NCBI GenBank assembly: GCA_964626795.1
Contig: CAZVIQ010000034.1
Coordinates: forward strand, 1-9,081
Reading direction: 5' to 3'
DNA from: RGIG1840 sp964626795
Lineage (GTDB): Bacteria > Bacillota_I > Bacilli_A > RF39 > UBA660
Length of the DNA: 9,081 nt
Shown here: piece after piece, positions 6,490 through 9,081 of the stretch
Layout of the letters: each line of letters opens with the position of its first letter
How positions within the stretch are numbered: position 1 is the stretch's first letter
Position numbers and translations under genes: made by a program
The notes under the pieces: model-generated
What the model was told of the DNA's origin: nothing
Seen by the model: the letters and a program-made list of their open reading frames with translations, nothing else
Databases searched by the model: none

Positions 6490-7029
6490 CTACTTTCTAA
6501 ATGGTAACCCTAGCATTGTTAATAACTCAAGAGCTTCTGCATTAGTTTTAGCTGTTGTAACTATAACTATGTCAAGTCCTCTAATTTTAACTACACTATC
6601 GTATTCTACTTCAGGGAATATAAGTTGTTCTTTTACTCCTAAAGTATAGTTTCCTCTTCCATCAAAACTTGATTTAGATATACCTCTGAAATCACGAGTT
6701 CTAGGTAATGCGATTTTAATTAGTTTTTCAAGAAAAACATACATTTTATCTCCACGTAAAGTAACTTTGCATCCTATTTTATTTCCTTCTCTTAGTTTAA
6801 AACCAGCAATAGATTTTTTAGCTTTTGTTACAACAGGTTTCTGCATAGCAATAGCCTCCAAGTCTTTAAGAGCTCCTTCAAGATACTTAGAATCTACTGT
6901 AGCATCTCCTACACCCATATTTAAAACTATTTTTTCAATACGAGGTACTTGCATATTAGTTTTATAACTAAATTTTTCTTTTAAACTAGGAACAATTTCT
7001 TCATTATATAATTTTTTTAATGTTTCCAT
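6490..7029 (-). CDS. rplE: 50S ribosomal protein L5
   Basis: L5 binds 5S rRNA and contacts the P-site tRNA from the central protuberance. The 179 residues are exactly typical. Conserved blocks are PRIEKIVLNMGVGDA (about 29-43), QKPVVTKAKKSIAGFKLREGNKIGCKVTLRG (about 63-93), LPRTRDFRGIS with SFDGRGNYTLGVKEQLIFPE (about 108-140) and the ending LLTMLGLPFRK. The ATG at 7029 is preceded by TAGGTG, which includes the rplX TAG stop. The gap is 7 nt. Nothing unusual is seen in the protein. Confidence 0.99.
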   Translation of the reverse strand: METLKKLYNEEIVPSLKEKFSYKTNMQVPRIEKIVLNMGVGDATVDSKYLEGALKDLEAIAMQKPVVTKAKKSIAGFKLREGNKIGCKVTLRGDKMYVFLEKLIKIALPRTRDFRGISKSSFDGRGNYTLGVKEQLIFPEVEYDSVVKIRGLDIVIVTTAKTNAEALELLTMLGLPFRK

Positions 7030-7036
7030 AATTCAC

Positions 7037-7318
7037 CTACTTTGAACTTTCTTTTTCTTTTTTCTTAGGCGCTGCAGTTTTTTCTTTCTTTTCAGCTTTT
7101 TTATCTATAACTTTTACGTTAGATATGTGAATAGGAGCTTCTATTTCAAGTATTCCTCCAGTTTCATTTTGTGCATTAGGCTTAACATGTTTCTTTATTT
7201 TGTTAACACCTTCTACAATTATTCTGTTTTCACTTTTTAAAATTTGTAATACCTTACCTTCTTGGTTCTTATTACTTCCGGTTATAATTTTTACATTATC
7301 TCCAACTTTAATTTTCAT
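7037..7318 (-). CDS. rplX: 50S ribosomal protein L24 with shortened, Lys-rich C-terminus
   Basis: L24 is an early assembly initiator of the 50S subunit, located near the exit tunnel. The start chosen is the ATG at 7318 (93 residues, MKIKVGDNVKIITGSNKNQEG), six codons into the KOW motif typical of the family. A GTG two codons upstream (7324) would overlap the SD AGGAGAG and is less likely. Residues 1-70 are normal, with VEGVNKIKKHVKPNAQNETGGI and EAPIHISNVKV. After that, the usual bacterial segment of about 30 residues (typically GKPTRVGYK followed by basic strands) is absent. Instead there is a low-complexity tail from residue 71, mostly Lys, Glu and Ala (KKAEKKEKTAAPKKKEKESSK). I saw no frameshift: the tail ends 7 nt before rplE and its reading frame is continuous. 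Confidence 0.96.
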   Translation of the reverse strand: MKIKVGDNVKIITGSNKNQEGKVLQILKSENRIIVEGVNKIKKHVKPNAQNETGGILEIEAPIHISNVKVIDKKAEKKEKTAAPKKKEKESSK

Positions 7319-7323
7319 AAACA

Positions 7324-7331
7324 CTCTCCTA
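7324..7331 (-). promoter_or_regulatory. Ribosome binding site of rplX, fused with rplN stop
   Basis: The reverse strand reads TAGGAGAGTGTTTATG. TAG is the rplN stop and AGGAGAG the binding site of rplX. The alternative GTG start at 7324 begins with the final G of the site, so the ATG at 7318 is preferred. Confidence 0.85.
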
Positions 7332-7697
7332 TAATACTTCTGGTGCTAGTGAAACTATCTTCATGTAATTTTTATCACGAAGTTCACGAGCAACAGGTCC
7401 AAGAACACGAGTCCCTACAGGACTACCGTCATCTTTTATTAGAACACAAGCATTATCTTCAAACTTGATGTGACTTCCGTCAGCTCTTTTTGCTCCATGT
7501 ACTGTTCTTACTATAACGGCTTTAACTACTTTACCTTTTTCAATTGCAGAGTTTGGTATTGCTTTTTTAACAGTACCTACTACTACGTCTCCAATATTTC
7601 CGCTTCTTACAAAGCTTCCACCCAATACTCTAATCACTAATATCTCACGAGCACCAGTGTTGTCAGCTACTTTTAAACGGCTTTCAGGTTGTATCAT
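7329..7697 (-). CDS. rplN: 50S ribosomal protein L14
   Basis: L14 is a beta-barrel 50S protein at the subunit interface; it contacts 16S rRNA and is the docking site of the silencing factor RsfS in bacteria. The 122 residues match the family exactly. It begins MIQPESRLKVADNTGAREILVIRVLGG, carries VVKAVIVRTVHGAKRADGSHIKFEDNACVLI in the middle and ends GPVARELRDKNYMKIVSLAPEVL. The ATG at 7697 has GGAGG eight bases upstream. The gap to rpsQ is 19 nt, the largest in the window. The TAG stop forms part of the SD of rplX. Confidence 0.99.
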   Translation of the reverse strand: MIQPESRLKVADNTGAREILVIRVLGGSFVRSGNIGDVVVGTVKKAIPNSAIEKGKVVKAVIVRTVHGAKRADGSHIKFEDNACVLIKDDGSPVGTRVLGPVARELRDKNYMKIVSLAPEVL

Positions 7698-7716
7698 ACT
7701 TTGTTCCTCCTTCTAC

Positions 7717-7974
7717 CTATAAAATAACAGCTTTTTCCACAATGGTATCTAATACATATCTCTTAGTTTTAGATAGTGGTCTAGTCATAACACATTTAAC
7801 TGTGTCACCAACTTTAGCTTTATTTTCTTCATCATGTACTTTATATTTTTTTGTATTTGTTACATTCTTTTTATATAGTGGGTGTTTTTTACTTGTAACA
7901 ACCGCTACTGTAATAGTTTTATCGCATTTGTCGCTTACTACAACTCCAACGATTTCTTGTTTCTTAGTTTTCAT
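7717..7974 (-). CDS. rpsQ: 30S ribosomal protein S17
   Basis: S17 is an OB-fold protein that binds 16S rRNA early in 30S assembly. The 85-residue product has QEIVGVVVSDKCDKTITVAV at the N-terminus, then HPLYKKNVTNTKKYKVHDEENKAKVGD, then RPLSKTKRYVLDTIVEKAVIL. I chose the ATG at 7974 rather than the GTG two codons upstream (7980). The GTG directly abuts or overlaps the GAGAGGG ribosome binding site, while the ATG sits about 6 nt from it. With this start the gene overlaps the end of rpmC by 11 nt in another frame, which suggests coupling. Confidence 0.98.
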   Translation of the reverse strand: MKTKKQEIVGVVVSDKCDKTITVAVVTSKKHPLYKKNVTNTKKYKVHDEENKAKVGDTVKCVMTRPLSKTKRYVLDTIVEKAVIL

Positions 7975-8164
7975 TTGCACCCTCTCTTTCTTTTAAAACT
8001 GTTTTAATTCTTGCTACTGTGTGTCTAAGTTCTTTAACTCTATGAGGCTTTTCTAAAGAACCAGTAGAAGCAGCAAAACGAAGTGAAAATAATTCTTCTT
8101 TACATTCACTTATTTTCTTGTTCATATCTTCTACAGATAATTTTCTTATTTCTTTAATATCCAT
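7964..8164 (-). CDS. rpmC: 50S ribosomal protein L29
   Basis: L29 is a small helical hairpin at the polypeptide exit tunnel, close to where trigger factor and SRP bind. The 66 residues show the family pattern: MDIKEIRKLSVEDMNKKI, then ECKEELFSLRFAASTGSLEKPHRVKELRHTVARIKTVLKERE. The ATG at 8164 follows GGAGG (8175-8179) inside the end of rplP, with a 5 nt gap between the genes. The 3' end overlaps rpsQ by 11 nt. Confidence 0.98.
   Translation of the reverse strand: MDIKEIRKLSVEDMNKKISECKEELFSLRFAASTGSLEKPHRVKELRHTVARIKTVLKEREGANEN
7978..7986 (-). promoter_or_regulatory. Ribosome binding site of rpsQ (decides its start)
   Basis: The reverse strand reads GAGAGGGTGCAAATG. The purine-rich GAGAGG lies about six bases before the ATG at 7974 and directly abuts the alternative GTG at 7980. 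The site lies inside the last codons of rpmC. Confidence 0.75.
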
Positions 8165-8169
8165 GATAA

Positions 8170-8592
8170 TTAAGCCTCCTCACCTTTAATTACAAATTTT
8201 GACTTAATAGGTAATTTGTGAGCTGCAAGACGAAATGCTTCTCTTGCAATTTCTTCTGTTACATCAGTAAGTTCAAACATGATTTTTCCTGCTTTTACTA
8301 CTGCAACCCATTCTTCAACATTACCTTTTCCACTTCCCATACGAACTTCAGCAGGTTTTTTAGTTCTGGCAAGATGTGGGAAAATATTTATAAATACTTT
8401 TCCTCTTTTAAATTCTTTAACATATCTTGTCATTGCTATTCTAGCTGCTTCTATTTGTCTAGCAGTAATATAAGATCCTTCTTTTGCCATTAAACCATAT
8501 TCACCAAAAGATAATTCTTTGTTACCTTTTGTTATACCTTCATAACTAACTCTATGTGGCTTACGATACTTTGTTCTCTTTGGTATCAACAT
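8170..8592 (-). CDS. rplP: 50S ribosomal protein L16
   Basis: L16 is a late-assembling 50S protein next to the A-site tRNA and 5S rRNA. The start is the ATG at 8592, giving 140 residues that begin MLIPKRTKYRKPHRV, the standard N-terminus. A GTG three codons upstream (8601) overlaps the SD and is rejected. Conserved blocks are FGEYGLMAKEGSYITARQIEAARIAMTRYV, KKPAEVRMGSGKGNVEEWVAVVKAGKIMFEL and AHKLPIKSKFV. Around KEFKRGKVFINIFPHLARTKKP the usual KRGGKVWIKIFPDKPVTKKP shows about two extra residues and altered loop residues, a mild lineage feature. The 5' end overlaps rpsC by 32 nt in another frame. Confidence 0.98.
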   Translation of the reverse strand: MLIPKRTKYRKPHRVSYEGITKGNKELSFGEYGLMAKEGSYITARQIEAARIAMTRYVKEFKRGKVFINIFPHLARTKKPAEVRMGSGKGNVEEWVAVVKAGKIMFELTDVTEEIAREAFRLAAHKLPIKSKFVIKGEEA

Positions 8593-9081
8593 TTGAAGCA
8601 CCTCCTTTTTTTGAAGCAGGTAAGATTTCGCCTTTATAAATCCAAACTTTTACACCTATTTTTCCATAGATTGTATCAGCTTCTTTATGTGCATAATCTA
8701 TATCAGCTCTTATTGTATGAAGTGGTACTGTTCCTTCACTATAACCTTCGGTTCTAGCAATTTCTGCTCCACCAAGACGTCCTGAAACAGCAGTCTTTAT
8801 ACCTTTTGCTCCCGCTTTCATTGTATTTCTAATAGCTCTTTTCTGCGCTACTCTAAATGATACTCTGTTTTCGATTTGCATTGCAATATTCTCTGCAACT
8901 AAAGCAGCATTTAAATCAGCGTTTTTAATTTCAACTATTGAAATATATATTTCTTCACCAGTAAGTTTCTCTAAGGCTTTTTTTCTTCTTTCGATTTCTT
9001 CACCTTTTTTACCAATAATTATACCTGGTTTAGAAGTATTTATTATAATATTTGTTCTTTTTTTATTTCTTTCAATAACTA
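8561..9081 (-). CDS. rpsC: 30S ribosomal protein S3, partial (5' end outside window)
   Basis: S3 lies at the mRNA entry tunnel of the 30S head and contributes to mRNA unwinding. The C-terminal 172 residues are visible, running off the right edge. The fragment opens VIERNKKRTN, then the KH-domain GxxG loop in KPGIIIGKKGEEIE (visible residues about 17-30). Next come NADLNAALVAENIAMQIENRVSFR and the C-terminal domain with AGAKGIKTAVSGRLGGAEIARTEGYSEGTVPLHT and KIGVKVWIYKGEILP. The tail GGASNVDTKENKVS is variable, and its DNA also encodes the start of L16. The Met at 8881 is internal, not a start. About 50 N-terminal residues are missing compared with the family's usual 215-220. Confidence 0.98.
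   Translation of the reverse strand, partial: VIERNKKRTNIIINTSKPGIIIGKKGEEIERRKKALEKLTGEEIYISIVEIKNADLNAALVAENIAMQIENRVSFRVAQKRAIRNTMKAGAKGIKTAVSGRLGGAEIARTEGYSEGTVPLHTIRADIDYAHKEADTIYGKIGVKVWIYKGEILPASKKGGASNVDTKENKVS
8601..8606 (-). promoter_or_regulatory. Ribosome binding site of rplP (decides its start)
   Basis: The reverse strand reads AAGGAGGTGCTTCAAATG. AGGAGG lies eight bases before the ATG at 8592. The alternative GTG at 8601 is the last G of this site plus the next two bases, so it cannot be used with it. The site lies inside the rpsC reading frame. Confidence 0.9.

Noticed and set aside
7020..7060. S8 autoregulatory target near the rplX-rplE junction
   Set aside because: The intergenic gap is only 7 nt and I could not see a 16S-like S8-binding hairpin by eye; an RNA-structure search would be needed to claim one.
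7037..7108. Possible frameshift at the end of rplX
   Set aside because: The frame stays open to a TAG that is merged with the rplE SD at normal spacing, and the tail keeps a biased but coherent composition; a true shortened form is simpler.
1273..8757. Many plus-strand open frames of 64-104 codons across the window (for example 1273-1587, 2211-2474, 4717-4980, 5621-5929, 8218-8493)
   Set aside because: All lie opposite strongly conserved minus-strand genes, lack good ribosome binding sites, and have Ser/Phe/Leu-rich compositions expected from antisense reading of Lys/Glu-rich AT-rich genes.
8561..8881. A separate 106-residue gene starting at the Met at 8881
   Set aside because: The frame continues upstream to the window edge with the S3 KH domain (GIIIGKKG), so this Met is internal to rpsC.

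Overview
This window is a single, tightly packed ribosomal-protein cluster (the S10-spc-alpha region). Every gene is on the minus strand, so transcription runs from right (9081) to left (1). In transcription order the genes are: rpsC (5' end cut off by the window), rplP, rpmC, rpsQ, rplN, rplX, rplE, rpsN, rpsH, rplF, rplR, rpsE, rplO, secY, an unrecognised 113-residue gene, adk, map, infA, rpmJ and rpsM, then rpsK (3' end cut off). This is the standard bacterial order with two departures: rpmD (L30) is missing between rpsE and rplO, and an extra gene lies between secY and adk.

The organism is probably a low-G+C member of the Bacillota or a Mollicutes-like relative. The DNA is strongly AT-rich with A/T-ending codons. 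S14 is the short zinc-binding form, the adenylate kinase has a four-cysteine LID, and strong AGGAGG Shine-Dalgarno (SD) sequences precede most genes. The secY-adk-map-infA-rpmJ-rpsM-rpsK order is typical of this group. TGA is a stop (end of adk) and Trp is TGG, so the Mycoplasma-type code is not indicated. A more precise placement is not possible by eye.

Layout: 9081-4006 encodes ribosomal proteins of both subunits (S3, L16, L29, S17, L14, L24, L5, S14, S8, L6, L18, S5, L15). 4004-2754 is the SecY translocon channel. 2750-2409 is the unknown gene. 2395-990 encodes adenylate kinase and methionine aminopeptidase. 989-1 returns to translation (IF-1, L36, S13, S11). Genes are separated by at most 19 bases and several overlap (rpsC/rplP 32 nt, rpmC/rpsQ 11 nt, adk/map 4 nt, rpsE/rplO 1 nt). 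There is therefore no room for intergenic promoters or terminators, and I saw none. The cluster reads as one co-transcribed unit that couples ribosome assembly with protein export, nucleotide supply, N-terminal Met removal and translation initiation.

The points most worth a second look are the unknown gene, the missing rpmD, an adenylate kinase with an unusual P-loop and AMP-site residue, an L24 whose C-terminal part is replaced by a Lys-rich tail, and the repeated fusion of stop codons with the next gene's SD. Nothing here looks like a mobile element, CRISPR array, RNA gene or defence system.
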